Assembly: GCA_037074765.1 (NCBI GenBank)
Contig: JBAMDO010000138.1
Span: forward strand, 62,001-126,000
DNA: 64,000 bases
Reading direction: 5' to 3'
Origin: Mansonella perstans
Lineage: Eukaryota > Nematoda > Chromadorea > Rhabditida > Onchocercidae
Made by a program: the position numbers and the translations under genes. The notes beneath the pieces are model-generated. The model was not told the origin of the DNA. It searched no databases and saw only the letters and a program-made list of their open reading frames with translations. Positions 50,986 through 62,285 of this stretch are shown here, piece by piece (the first letter of the stretch is position 1; every line of letters starts with the position of its first letter).

Positions 50986-51546
50986 ATTGTTGCGTCGTTT
51001 GTTGATTTATATAATTTTTTGACTACATGAACTTTTTGCTTTTTCTCTTCGTATTAAATTTGTCGTTGATGTGTTTCCTTATGTATATGTACTTATACCG
51101 GAACTTATTGTTGACAACTTTTTTTACTCAGCAATAAATACCAAACGAGTTATTACTAAGCATTTCCTAAACAGTTGTTGTTAGATCTGTAATGAAATGA
51201 TGAATTAGTGATCATTGTGTAACAGATAGTATGATACTGATATAAAAATAACTTTGGCTGATCAGCTGACATTTCACTTTTTCTTAACTTTCACTAAGTA
51301 TGTGTTGTAAAATGTATTTTGTTTGAAATATTACGCAGATTGTGTTAGTATCAAAATGAATTTCAATCAGTAATTTATCTGAGTTTCAAAAAAAAAGTGA
51401 TTACTTAATTCTTGTAATACTTGAAATTAAAGAATGAGAAATTTTCTCCAGCTAATGCAAATATATTATTAGATAGACTGGTAATTTTTCGCGATATTTA
51501 AAAGCGTTACTTAGAACATTATAGATTTATTTCAGACTTTTTCGAA

Positions 51547-52801
51547 ATGGTTGAAATTGATAAAGAATTTCCGATGAAATGGCCTTTTGGCATGATTATG
51601 ACTGCTCAATGGGTAAGTTTCGCATTAAGTTTACATAATTTTTTGTCGTTTACTTCTATCGCATTTAGCATTATTTGCAAAAATAAAAATACAAGCACTT
51701 TTATGCCACATTTTACATTCAGTTCACTCATATTTTTATATGAAAATAAAATGCAAGTTAGGTAATATTTTTTTGACGGTATAATTTTTTCATGTGAACT
51801 TTTTGCAAATTTAATTTATTTTCAGTTAGGTTGCTTTATATTGCTGGTCATTTTATATTGTTCACCGTATTACTATAGCGGAACATCATTTGTATTTTTC
51901 TGCGCTTGGACAATATTTCTTGTCGGCTTACTTACATGGATTGTCCATTTGTTTGGTCTTCAACGACAAATGTTGAATATTGGACAGATGTCTGCATTTA
52001 TACCATTTGCACTTCTAGTAAGTTCATTTCTCTTACAACAGTTATACATTATGAGTTATCATGAAATTTTCAAGCACTTTCAAGCAACATGAAGCAATTT
52101 ACTTCTTTCGAAATTTCACGGGATCAGTTTTTGATTTCATTGCTGAACACTATACATCTGCGGGATTTTTGCTTGATGAGAGATGAAATAGTTCGAGATT
52201 AAACCCATTTGATCTACGACATACTTTAGTGAAATTATGGTAGCCATTCAACATGAAGGATGCTAGTGAAAAATAGAATTTTCGTAATTGAGAAGTAACT
52301 TTTGAAGGAAATGAGTGTATTTTTCTGCGAACATGACACCCATTTCAAAAAGTTTTCATTTTTTATTTCAGCTTTTCGTCTATTCCTTGCTTTTTTTCTT
52401 CTTTTTCTGCATTTCGGCATTAATCTGTACGATTAGCATGTTTTCATCGATTAGCTATGCTGCAAATCTTTTCTTCGTCTATCTTTTCGCCACGGCAAGT
52501 TTTTGATTGCATTTCGATACCAATTTCTTTAATTACATTCTTTTGTTAAATTTTGAAATTTCTTGAATTATGTTCCTTTGCCAAATTTTGAACTGTGATT
52601 TTTCGAACTTTTCAGTTATTTTGTTTGTTTTGTGCAGCGATGTGTGGTTACTTGGCCATCCTGCTGTATCGCGCCACTCCGAATGGGTTGCTTTTGAACT
52701 TGAGAACGGTGATAATCGAGGGTGATAAGACGAGCACAATTAATCCCACATCGGCTACAGCATCTCCGGGATTCTATCCTCAGGGTACAAATCCTGTATA
52801 A
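51547..52801 (+). CDS. Four-pass MARVEL-like membrane protein, 4 exons, 188 aa
   Basis: Exons: 51547-51612, 51826-52017, 52372-52494, 52616-52801 (567 nt, all phase-0 junctions). The protein has a short cytosolic N terminus (MVEIDKEFPMKWPFG), four strongly hydrophobic segments (about residues 17-36, 44-66, 80-107, 118-144) and a hydrophilic C-terminal tail rich in Thr, Ser and Pro ending PQGTNPV. The size and topology fit the MARVEL/physin-like tetraspan group found at vesicle and junction membranes. No diagnostic motif proves the family, so this is a fold-level call. The third intron (52495-52615) seems to start with GC (ACG|GCAAGT). Using the next GT would shift the frame of the last exon and destroy its fourth membrane segment. 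The ATG is 11 nt after a likely trans-splice acceptor, and an AATAAA follows 35 nt after the stop. Confidence 0.82.
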
Positions 52802-52835
52802 TATGATGTTCTATCATGTTATACAAGCTATGTGT

Positions 52836-52841
52836 AATAAA
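52836..52841 (+). other. Polyadenylation signal of the MARVEL-like gene
   Basis: AATAAA lies 35 nt after the stop codon on the coding strand. Position and sequence are canonical. Confidence 0.7.
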
Positions 52842-54381
52842 AACACGCGCAGCATAATTATGTAAAGCTTCTTTTGACCCTCCGTTTTATTGTCAAATTT
52901 TTGATATTTTGATATTTTGCTAGCATAAGATTAATTTCTAATGAATATGAAAGTGTAAGATTATCTTGATTTTGTCTGTTCATGAGTATTGTTATGAAAA
53001 TTTTGCATTTTTTATGAAGGTATTTTTGAGAAAAATTCTTGGTAAAAAATTTGAAACTCTCTTTAGAAATTTTCAAAGCAAGACAGATTTGAAATTTAAC
53101 TATCTATCGATTTAGCTAGAGATTAGCAAATATCATGCAATGATGCTTTTGCTTGCTTCGCTTGTAATTTTATAAGTTTTATCTCTACTTGAATAATGGC
53201 ATATATCCTTCACGATTTGCTAAATTTTGCCTATACGTTAATATTCGGCAATTCTTTGGTGAGCTTTTATCATGACCTGAAGTTGAAGTGTTGACAAACC
53301 AGCTTTGTTTATAGTCTTTTTAGCGGATAATCTCCAAACGGGCGCTAAATAATTTACTATGACATTTTTTTAAGATTAGTCATTCAAATTCTATTGAAAG
53401 ACCAATATTATATAATCAGTGAACTCCTATTCTATTTATTATCATATTGTATCTGAGTAAGAATGTAATTTCAACAGGAATTTGTGATTTGCATTTGTGA
53501 TTTAGGTAGATTCATTTTTTTACAAAGTGAAGTCGGTTGCATGAGGCGGATTTCAACGCTTTGTTCTGCCATTCATATGTTATATTTCCACTCGATGTTA
53601 AATGAATTATTTGGATTTAATTTGCTTCAGTCAAAATATTGTATTCTTTTATCAGCCTAGCCGAAAGACTGGAATTCGTTTTCAAAAACTCCATATAGTT
53701 TTAAATGTAAATTAATGATTAGCTTGAATTTTAGCTCTCCTCCAGCACTTTTAAATTTCATGAATAATAGTGAAAGTAAATTTTTAGATGCAAGAAACTT
53801 ACTGATCTGTTTTCATCATTAGTGAAATTAAATGGAAACTTTTATTTTCAGTTTCATCTCTTTCCATAACTTTCATATCACTCACCTATCGGTAATCAGT
53901 CATATCTTAGTCACTGATACTCCACTGTAGCAGCTTCACTCTAAAGATTTTGTTTTTATTTCTTTTAAAGCATTGTGATGCGGTATTCATTGCTTTCAAG
54001 TACTTAATTAGTCTAATTTGTTTGTATGTTTTGTTCAGATTATTATTGCAAGCTTTCATAAATAATATAATTTTCATACTGATATTATCCACACTTAATG
54101 ATTTAAACTTCATTTAATGATTGGTGATTTAAGTTTTCAGTACTGTTGAGCTGAGCTAATGCAAAAAGCCGATGCATAATACCGACACAATGAATTCAGT
54201 TAGGTAACTGGTGTGTCGAATAGTTGAATTCTACCAAATCAAATTTAAAATACTAGAACTATAAATTTAAAATGAAGGATTCATGTGTGAATTTAAAGTA
54301 AATATTATCCTCGGTTATACATATTAAAATATCAATTATTTTAAAAAATTTTACAAATCCAACTTTCAGCAATTATAAAAG

Positions 54382-54733
54382 ACACGTGAAGGGTTTATTT
54401 AGCAATTTTAAACAGTCTATAATTCTCAAAAGAAGTTCAGTTTTACTTAAAATAAATAAAATGGGAATGAGGGATTCATGTTTAGAAGATTATTTAAACA
54501 AATTTAAATTAAAAATTTAAACAACTTTCAGTTCGAAGTTATCAATTTCAGACCCTAAAGAAAATACGATGAAAACAGATACGTAAAACACGTTTATTTA
54601 GCAATTTTAAACATTTTCTAATTCTCAAAGGAAGTTCAATTTACTTTAAAAAAAAAATAAAATGGACAAACAAGCAAGAGATTATTTAAACAAATTTCAG
54701 TTAAAGTTATCAGTTTTAGACCCTAAAGAAAAT
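54382..54733. repeat. Diverged ~206-bp tandem repeat, two copies
   Basis: Copies begin at 54382 and 54588 with ACACGT, followed by TTTATTTAGCAATTTTAAAC, and end with GACCCTAAAGAAAATA. Internal blocks such as AGATTATTTAAACAAATTT are shared, with indels between copies. Confidence 0.75.
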
Positions 54734-55595
54734 ATGCTTAAAAAAAGATTGATGTTGTTTTGTTTGGCTTGTAAGTGTAAGGAATTGTGTGTTCAAGATG
54801 ATTAATAGTGATTGGCTCAAGGAAATAGTGTAAATGATCGTAAATGATAAAAGTGATTTTTTTCAAATGTAAAATTTTCGAATTTTTTTTTTTTTTTTTT
54901 AAATTGACTGTAAAGAAAGGAGAAGTGGGAGGTTGAAGTTAGCCTCATTAATATGGTGCGGTGTCAAACAATCTTAACAACAACCCACATTTCAATTGAT
55001 TTTTGAAAATTTCGATCGAATTGATGTACGAAATGAAAAACTGGTTTTTTTCCTTCAAAATTGGTACTAATATAAAATGATGGTTGCAAAAGAGAATGTA
55101 GTGTAATGTTTGAGGACGAATTTCAATGACAATATTTTAGGTTGAAAAAAGAGAAAAAAAAAAGGTTTAAAGGGCCCAAGAAAAAAGAAAGAAAGGTTTA
55201 AAGATTTTTCTTTTCCATAATTGCTTATGTTAAATTAAAATTATGCCAGTAAAATTCATATATTCTTTCTTCTAACGCTTCTTAAATTCTTTACATTCAT
55301 TCAGCAAAGCAAATGGATTAGATTGATAAAAGGTAGCCTGAAATTCTAAAAATAGCTTGAGAATTTTGAAAAAACTTCTTTGATGCAAATTGAAAGTAAC
55401 AATACAATGATAAATTAGTTATTTAATTAGAATTGGAAAATTCAAAATGATAAGGAAAGTTTTTAAGTTTCAAGTTAAATAGGGAAGATGTAAAAGAGCA
55501 TGTGATATTGATTTCTTTTCCTCTATTCTATCGAATAATACAAATGAATGATTGATTGATCCCATGTATGCTAAAAAGTGCGATAAAAAGATAGC

Positions 55596-55880
55596 AAAGG
55601 TAAATGAGGTAGATGATAAGGTTTTAAGTCTATCAATCAATCAATCAATCAATCGATCAGATGAAATAAGTGGAATTTCGGGTCAATAAATGTGAAAGGT
55701 AAATGAAGTAGATGATAATATTTTAAGATATCCTGTCAATCAATCAGTCAATCAAGTGAAATCAATTGAATTTTGGGTTAACAAATGTGAAAGGTAAATC
55801 AAGTAGATGAAAAGATTTTTTAAGATAATCAATCAATCAATCAAATGAAATCAATTGAATTTCGGGTCAACAGATGTGAA
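55596..55880. repeat. ~95-bp tandem repeat with internal TCAA runs, three copies
   Basis: Units start at 55596, 55695 and 55790 with AAAGGTAAATGAAGTAGATG-like sequence. Each contains a variable (ATCA)n run and ends with AATTTCGGGTCAACAAATGTG-like sequence. The ATCA tract length differs between copies. Confidence 0.8.
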
Positions 55881-56118
55881 CTGTTAATATTAGTCCTTTT
55901 TTTTTCACTTACATTTTCATTTCATTCAAATCGTAGAGAAATTACAATTGTAACCGGAAATCAATAAACAGCAATAAAATAACGAATTATTCGGTCACAT
56001 TTCCTGTTTAGTTATGACGGGAGGTGAGTTTGGTGCCTCGCAGCTGTTTGCTCTATTGTTATTGCAGATTTTTGCCTTTGACGGTTTTTTTTGCAGTTGA
56101 TGCTATTTCCTTCCTGAT

Positions 56119-56385
56119 ACATATGTACAATGGCAAAATTGATTAAATATCAATATCAATTGATAATTAACTTAAAAAAATTAAGTTAAAACTGCCGGAG
56201 GTATACGCCATCATAAGCATAGCTTATCAGAAGATTATACCAAGACATTCAAGCACAATGTACACGTGGCGAAATTGATCAAATACAATCTTAATTAAAA
56301 ATTAAATTAAAATAGGATCCTGTCGAAGGTATACCTATCATTGTAGCTCACAAACTACACTAAGGACGTCCAAGCACATACAAAG
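56119..56385. repeat. Diverged ~140-bp duplication
   Basis: Two copies, starting near 56119 and 56258, share TGTACA(A/C)(T/G)GGC(A/G)AAATTGAT(T/C)AAATA, then GGTATAC, then CATTCAAGCACA versus CGTCCAAGCACA. They are clearly related, though substitutions are frequent. Confidence 0.65.
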
Positions 56386-56980
56386 ATTTTATCGTTTTTT
56401 TTCTTTTTTTTACGATGTACAATTCTAAATCTGCATTAAGTTCAGGCATTTGCCGGTTTACCAAAATCGAATTTTTTTTCAAACAAAATGATGAAATTGT
56501 ATAAGCAAAATCATGATTTTACGAGGATATAAGCTAATAATGGCTGTGATGCTACAAAACGAATTTCCGTACTTGTGCATGGTTACAGACAGCGAAAAGC
56601 GTTTTATAACTATGATAGATTAAGGAAACAGTTTAACAGCCTCTATGAAAACTAGCGGAATTAACAATGAAATTAAATTAAGAATTATATGTGTTAGATT
56701 AATTAAATTTCAGTTAAAAATAATTAAGTAAACGATCGAATAACAATTAAATAATGTTAACAATTAAACACATATCAAACGTCCATTTTAAAGAATCTTA
56801 AGCTTATATCTTTTAGTGAATTTTAAATAATAATCAAATTCATCATCATCAGATCAGATTGTATAAATCTTCTCTTGTAAGTTGATTAATATAATCTTTG
56901 CTAATTTCAAAATCACTGTATTTCGTTCGAAACTAGTTTCAATCAAGATTTCAGATGAGTCCCAATCGAAGGATTAGGTA

Positions 56981-57260
56981 AAGTGATATAAACCACGGAA
57001 ATGATAGTTCGTTAGCCTTCGGGCAATCATAATAGGAGAATGACAACTTCTATTCCAAACTTGGGCAGATAGAACTCGAATTAACCCTGCAAAGCCACAC
57101 CCATCTAAGAGAAGGACACTCCAATTAAAAGCCTGCGGATCTCGCTATCACTGTCCAAGTTTGCTAGGCCCTAACCAAATGAACTTTTGGGGATAGTTCT
57201 GCGAACGCTTTACCTCATTTCAAAAAAATTCACCGCGCAAGCTTAATAAATGTATTCAAC
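56981..57260. other. Compositional island of unknown origin
   Basis: A 280-bp block with clearly lower A+T than the surrounding spacer, comparable to the retroelement remnant near 2 kb. One + frame contains the string NPAKPHPSKRRTLQLKACGS before a stop, which looks protein-like but was not identified. It may be part of a decayed transposable element. Confidence 0.35.
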
Positions 57261-58169
57261 GTGAACGGAATTCTCAAAATCTTCATTCGCGAAGCTAAGC
57301 TAACGATGTTACCATTCTTTTTTCAATGTTTGAAAAAACAAACTGGAAGTGAAAAAAAAAGGTACGGGAAAAAAAGAAGGGATCATTCGGTTAACCTCGT
57401 CATTAGTTATAGCTTCCTAATTCGTTAAAACTTTCTATCACTATCATCATAATCAACACACTCCAGTTGTCCCAAAAAATCAAAAAATCTCAGCTATTGA
57501 TGATATCCTTCTTTATCTTCGTATCATTATACCTAATCATGGGACATTTATTTAAATAAGAAAGTTTAATTTCAAATTTTATCTTTCTCACTTAACTTTT
57601 GCCGTTTTTTTAAATGATTAGAAATTTATTACTTAAATTAAAAAAAATTGCTACTTAAAAACTAAAACTATTTGTTACTTACATTATGTATTGCCTGTAC
57701 TACTTAAAAATGGAGGTAGTATTTCTAATTTATCTAATTCTACTAATATTAATAAATCATTATCAATTATTTATTAAACACTTTCTTTAACAATCTCTTT
57801 GATCATTTCCATATGATTATTGCATTACCATAATAAGCCTTAGAGAGAAATTGTAATCGAATTAAAATAATCATGATAATGATAAAATAAATGGATTTAG
57901 TTATGCAGTTATTACAATTATCTTTTTTCTTTTTGAAACGATACAGTATCATCCGATCCATTTGCTAACAGTTTATTAGTCTTCAAGAAGAAATAATTGA
58001 GACATCTAATACCAGTTCCTATATCATTTTACGGCTGATAGATATTTAAAGCATACCTTTATCTGATTTGACGCTAATATCAGATCGTATCAAATATGCA
58101 AATTAAATGGGAGGTAGCATACATATTTATTAAAAATCATTTCTGCCATGCCTAACATAGATGGACAAT

Positions 58170-58240
58170 GCTTGTTATCATTATCATCATCATTGCCATC
58201 ATTGCCATCATCATCATCACTATCACTACCATTGTCATTC
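58170..58240. repeat. CAT/ATC microsatellite
   Basis: Imperfect (ATC)n tract including repeated CATCATTGC units. No coding role was seen. Confidence 0.75.
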
Positions 58241-58970
58241 TATTCTTCATTAATATATTTGAATCATTTCCGTTTTCTAGATTTCTTCACTTCTTCACAA
58301 CATTTTCAATAATTGCAAAGTCATCATCACTGGTCTTTTAGCTATTTTGTGTCATTTCGTCTTTTCACAACACTGGCCCATTTTTTCATTCTTTCTCTGT
58401 TGCACAGCATATCAATTTGAATAGTTGCAAGACGAGAATCAGAAATAGTAATTTTTGAATTGCAGTAGGATAACTCCGGATATAGTTAATAATTAATTTG
58501 ATTCGAACAATTGAAAAATCTTATGGCGATTCATTTTCTTTTTTTTAAAATGTTTTTCACTCTGCATAATAATTACACTTTCAACATACTAGGAAACTTG
58601 AGTATACAAGCTTACTAGGCAAATAAACCTTTGGAGTAATGAGTGGTAATATTTCACGCACGCTGTACCTCATTTAAGGCTCAGTAGTGGATTGATGAAG
58701 TTGATTTATTGATGAAGCCAAGCCATGACGAATTCACTTTTTTTCTTTCATTCACTGGCATATTCGCTTCTTTTCATATCAGTACTTATTAGTAAAATAC
58801 AATGATAACCAATGATAAATGTGCACGTTATAGTCAATCATTGGTAAAAGCATTGGTCAATTTAATCAGCTAATTAAACTTAAGTTTCATTAGAAATTTA
58901 ACTTGAAGCATTTTTTTTTATTTTTACTAATTTCACATATGAAAGAACAAAATGATAAGTAAGCCTAAAA

Positions 58971-59499
58971 TTATCTCTGAATCATTAACAAATTAAAATA
59001 AAGTAGTAAGAATAAGATGAAAATTATCGTGATAATAATAAGATCGGAAATCCCTAATTTTTTTGATTCACTTAACATATCATCATCATATTGATCAGTT
59101 TCAGCTAATGTTGGCAATTCTCTGAGTTCTGTCATTGTTATATTCTTTCTCATCTCATATTCTTTCCCATCTCGACAACAGTTTTATTATTGTCGCAAAA
59201 TTATTTCTCGTCTCATTTTTTGCATCATTCTTTAAATATTTAATCTTATCTTTTTCGTCTCTTCCATTAACGGATGAAGTTTTTTTCATAGTTCCATAAA
59301 AATTTTTGAAAAGTTCGATACTGGCAATATTCCAATCAGTAATAGTATCGTTAGTAGTGGAATTGACGACAGTTTTGAAGAGATGTATATTTGGTAATGA
59401 TTGAAAGGTCAATTTTCCATCATTATGACATTGTCCAATATTTAATAAACGAGTCAATATAAAGGAAAAAGCAGTAAGATGACCAAACCAGTACAGCAT
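58971..59499 (-). pseudogene. Small single-pass membrane protein split by a one-base frameshift
   Basis: The first minus-strand frame (59499-59155) starts with a signal-peptide-like segment (residues 1-24), followed by a hydrophilic region with NST, NDT and NET glycosylation sequons, and ends in TGA just after WERI. The next frame (59153-58971) continues without a gap: an acidic stretch containing QYDDDMLSES, a transmembrane segment of about 20 residues (LIIITIIFILFLLL), then MIQR and stop. Removing one base around 59155-59160 would fuse them into a type I membrane protein of about 174 residues. No short intron fits between them. The two frames therefore look like one gene broken by an indel, either real decay or a sequence error. 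The family was not recognised. Confidence 0.5.
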
Positions 59500-61274
59500 T
59501 ATTTTTGAGAAAATGATTTTAACTTTTGAATTAAAAACATTTTATATGATATTTGCATTCTACTCATATACTAATTTGCATAAAATAACTGGCAATTGAT
59601 AATTTTAAAATAATTTTTTAAATATTCAAATGATATGAAGTCTAACTGCAAGATTTGCAAAAAAAATTCAATATTAATTGGACACTAGTTGATACAATAT
59701 GTACTGTATTCTTGGCTCGGATTCAGAAATGTCCACTATTCATATATATCTTGTCGATATAATATGTACAATATTCTTGGCTCGAATTTCGAAATATCAA
59801 CTATTTAAAAATGTTTAAAGTAGAAGAATTGCATCTTGAAGGCTTGATTATCCAGTTGAATTTTCTCAATGAATATTAGGATCATTACATTGTTTGATTT
59901 TAATCATTGTCTCTCATTGTATCTCTCCCCTCATCCAACTTTGTTATTATTTTTCCAAGTGTTACTTTAGGCTCTAGTATAATTAAATATTTTAAAGGTA
60001 CACTAAGTTTTAACTGTATTTAATTTGAAATAAAAGAAAAAAATTCCAAATGACTTATTAACCGATTGATTCCTTTTTTTTTTTGAACTGACCAGTTACT
60101 TTCTTTCCTTCAACGATCCTCAGTTACTATTTTTTTATTCGATCCTCAGTTACTATTTATGAACGCTATCAATCCCTTCTCTTCTACTACTATATAAATT
60201 ATCAATCTTCCCACCTCTACCATTTTTAGTTTATTAACACCAACGATTGTTTCTGTTCTGCTTATTATCACCTTTTTTATTATATTAATAATGTTATCAT
60301 TAAATATTGATGCATTTATAATTGGCATAAAACTCTCGCATCATCCGGTTCTTCTAATAAAGGTATAATTACTCAAATTTGAGATTCGACTGTGCCATGA
60401 GACAAAGTTTCCCCGACAACAGGTCAAAAAGTAATATTAATTAAATTAAGCAATCGTTTCTTCGCTTTACTTTTAAACCACCCAAATATTTGCTGGAAAA
60501 AATCCGGAATATTGAAAATAATTTTAACAGATGAATTGTAAAAGATGTCAACTTTGGGAAAAAGTTTTAAAATCTCTAAAAATGATAAAGATAATAATTT
60601 AGCCTATCTTTTTTGGTTTTTCGAAAAATAAATTTGGAATGTTGCATGAAATCGACCAATCTGAAAAGAATAAATAAATTCCTGACTGAATCTAAATTAA
60701 GCCAACAACAAATTCATGTTCTTCTAGATCCTACTATTGTTCATGGAATCAACCAAAAAATTCTATTTTTCCTGGAATTTTCAAAATTCCATTCTTGAAT
60801 TAATGCATGCAACTTTGCAACTTTCATTGAGTTTTTTTTTTTTTTTTTTGTAAAATGTACAAAATAATACCTACTATTAAGAAAGGATATAAAAAAGATG
60901 CAAATACGAATTTTGGAACAGTTTCCAGAAAATCACTCATTGCATTCCATCAACTCTACTGTTATTTTAACTGAGAAAATTAATTAAGTTTTTATCGAAA
61001 TTAAATTTCATTCCGAAAAAAAGATAAATAATGTAAAAAAAATAAAACATTAAAAAAATGTCCATAAAAATAATACACTGGCAAAGTTTTTTTTCCTTAA
61101 AAAATTTTACACTTTTCATCAGGCAGTAGCAATAGCAAAATAATTTCGTTTCACATCAAATCACATCGCATTTGTTAGGACAACAAAAAGGAAAAAAAAA
61201 ATTTTTAAAAATGAAATTCAATTTTAGTTTCATTTTCAGAACAAATAGAAATTATTTCACATTTCAAACATTTA
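59500..61274. other. AT-rich spacer
   Basis: No gene was recognised. It contains a 65-bp duplication at 59688-59807, a short direct repeat (GATCCTCAGTTACTATTT at about 60114 and 60140) and a long T run at 60829-60849. A 60-codon minus-strand frame at 60146-60328 is open but has no features to support it. Confidence 0.5.
59688..59807. repeat. 65-bp tandem duplication
   Basis: Two copies, starting at 59688 and 59753, share ATA(C/T)AATATGTAC and TATTCTTGGCTCG, with several substitutions. Confidence 0.75.
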
Positions 61275-61736
61275 TGTTAGTTAGTAAACAGAAAAAATAT
61301 GTGCGTAAAATGGACGCGAATTTCCGAATTCAAGAAACATTTCCGGTAAATAAAATACGGGAATTGTGATAGTTGAATTTTCTTTGAATCGGTTCTTTTC
61401 CGGAAGCGAGAAAATAACAAAATTGCAATTAAAGCAAAACATTATCAAGATATCATTTGTTGAGACATCACAGAAACACGCACACATACATACTCACACA
61501 CACATATATACATATGCTATGTGCTATATTCACAAGCGACCACTGATGAAGTGACACTACGACTGGACGGATATTTGTCGAAGAATGCACTTCGTGATGG
61601 TTTCAATAATACGGTAGAAATGAGTGAGACGAAAAATGATTCAATAACGAGTAGAAAATTTTTCCAAACTGCAAAAAAAAGAAAAGGAAATCATCAGACT
61701 GATAACAATAAAATATTGAATTACTTAAATTTATAA
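61275..61736 (+). CDS. Possible small two-exon gene (unresolved)
   Basis: Two coding-like pieces lie close together. The first (61289-61345) follows an acceptor-like AAACAG, includes ATG at 61310 (MDANFRIQETFP) and ends at a GTAAAT donor. The second (about 61538-61736) reads ATTDEVTLRLDGYLSKNALR, then a basic stretch (AKKRKGNH), and stops. Reading phase does not match between the two pieces with the splice sites I can see, and a CA-rich microsatellite (61470-61510) lies between them. The family was not recognised. It could be chance. Confidence 0.25.
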
Positions 61737-61744
61737 AATGTAAA

Positions 61745-62173
61745 TATAATGATTTATCATTCACTGTCATTTAATACCATTAATTGAAATTCATTTCATT
61801 ACGTACATTAATAGGAAATAAATAAAAAATATTTTGTGAATGACCCTCTTTCTAAGTAAATTTTTAAATGTTCGATTTTTTTGGTAAATAATAAATTTTA
61901 TTAAATTTAAAGTTTTAATTTTGGAAAATTTTATTTTTTTCAAAATTATCTAAAGGAAATTTCTCCATAAAAAAGATTTTTCTATAGCTTTTTTTTTCAC
62001 AAAATTTAAAAAAAAAGCCACCTGTCATGATTATTCTGGTATAAAACAAAACAAAGGATAAATTAGAAAGAGGGTCATTCACAAAATATTTTTTATTTAT
62101 TTCCTATTAATGTACGTAATGAAATCAATTTCAATTAATGGTATTAAATGACAGTGAATGATAAATCATTATA
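61745..62173. mobile_element. Foldback element with 109-bp terminal inverted repeats
   Basis: The arms 61745-61853 and 62065-62173 are reverse complements with a single mismatch in 109 bp, enclosing a 211-bp AT-rich centre with no frame. The outer ends read TATAATGATTTATC and its complement, so a TA target duplication is possible (TA|TAATGA...TCATTA|TA). The structure fits a non-autonomous foldback/MITE-type DNA transposon. The near-identity of the arms implies recent formation or ongoing conversion. It lies just downstream of the transporter gene's 3' end. Confidence 0.8.
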
Positions 62174-62285
62174 CTCTAATGAAAGCAATATGTGATATGT
62201 TCAAAGGTCAAATTTTAACAATCATCAAATCTTTTTTCTCTTTTTTTTCTTTTTTTTTTGTTTAAACTCTTTCTGAACTACTAAA

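Larger units (their letters stand above)
49981..51546. other. Divergent intergenic region between the F-box gene and the MARVEL-like gene
   Basis: Both flanking genes are transcribed away from this 1.5-kb region, so it should contain both promoters. It holds a pyrimidine microsatellite at 50556-50628 and an ACGT-rich minisatellite at 50832-50985. A splice acceptor (TTTATTTCAG, ending 51535) 11 nt before the MARVEL-like ATG is a likely trans-splice site. Confidence 0.55.
52842..58970. other. 6-kb repeat-bearing spacer
   Basis: No gene was recognised. The region holds three tandem repeat clusters (54382-54733, 55596-55880, 56119-56385), a less AT-rich block at 56981-57260, and a CAT/ATC microsatellite at 58170-58240. 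A pure T run of about 18 lies near 54883-54900. Confidence 0.5.
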
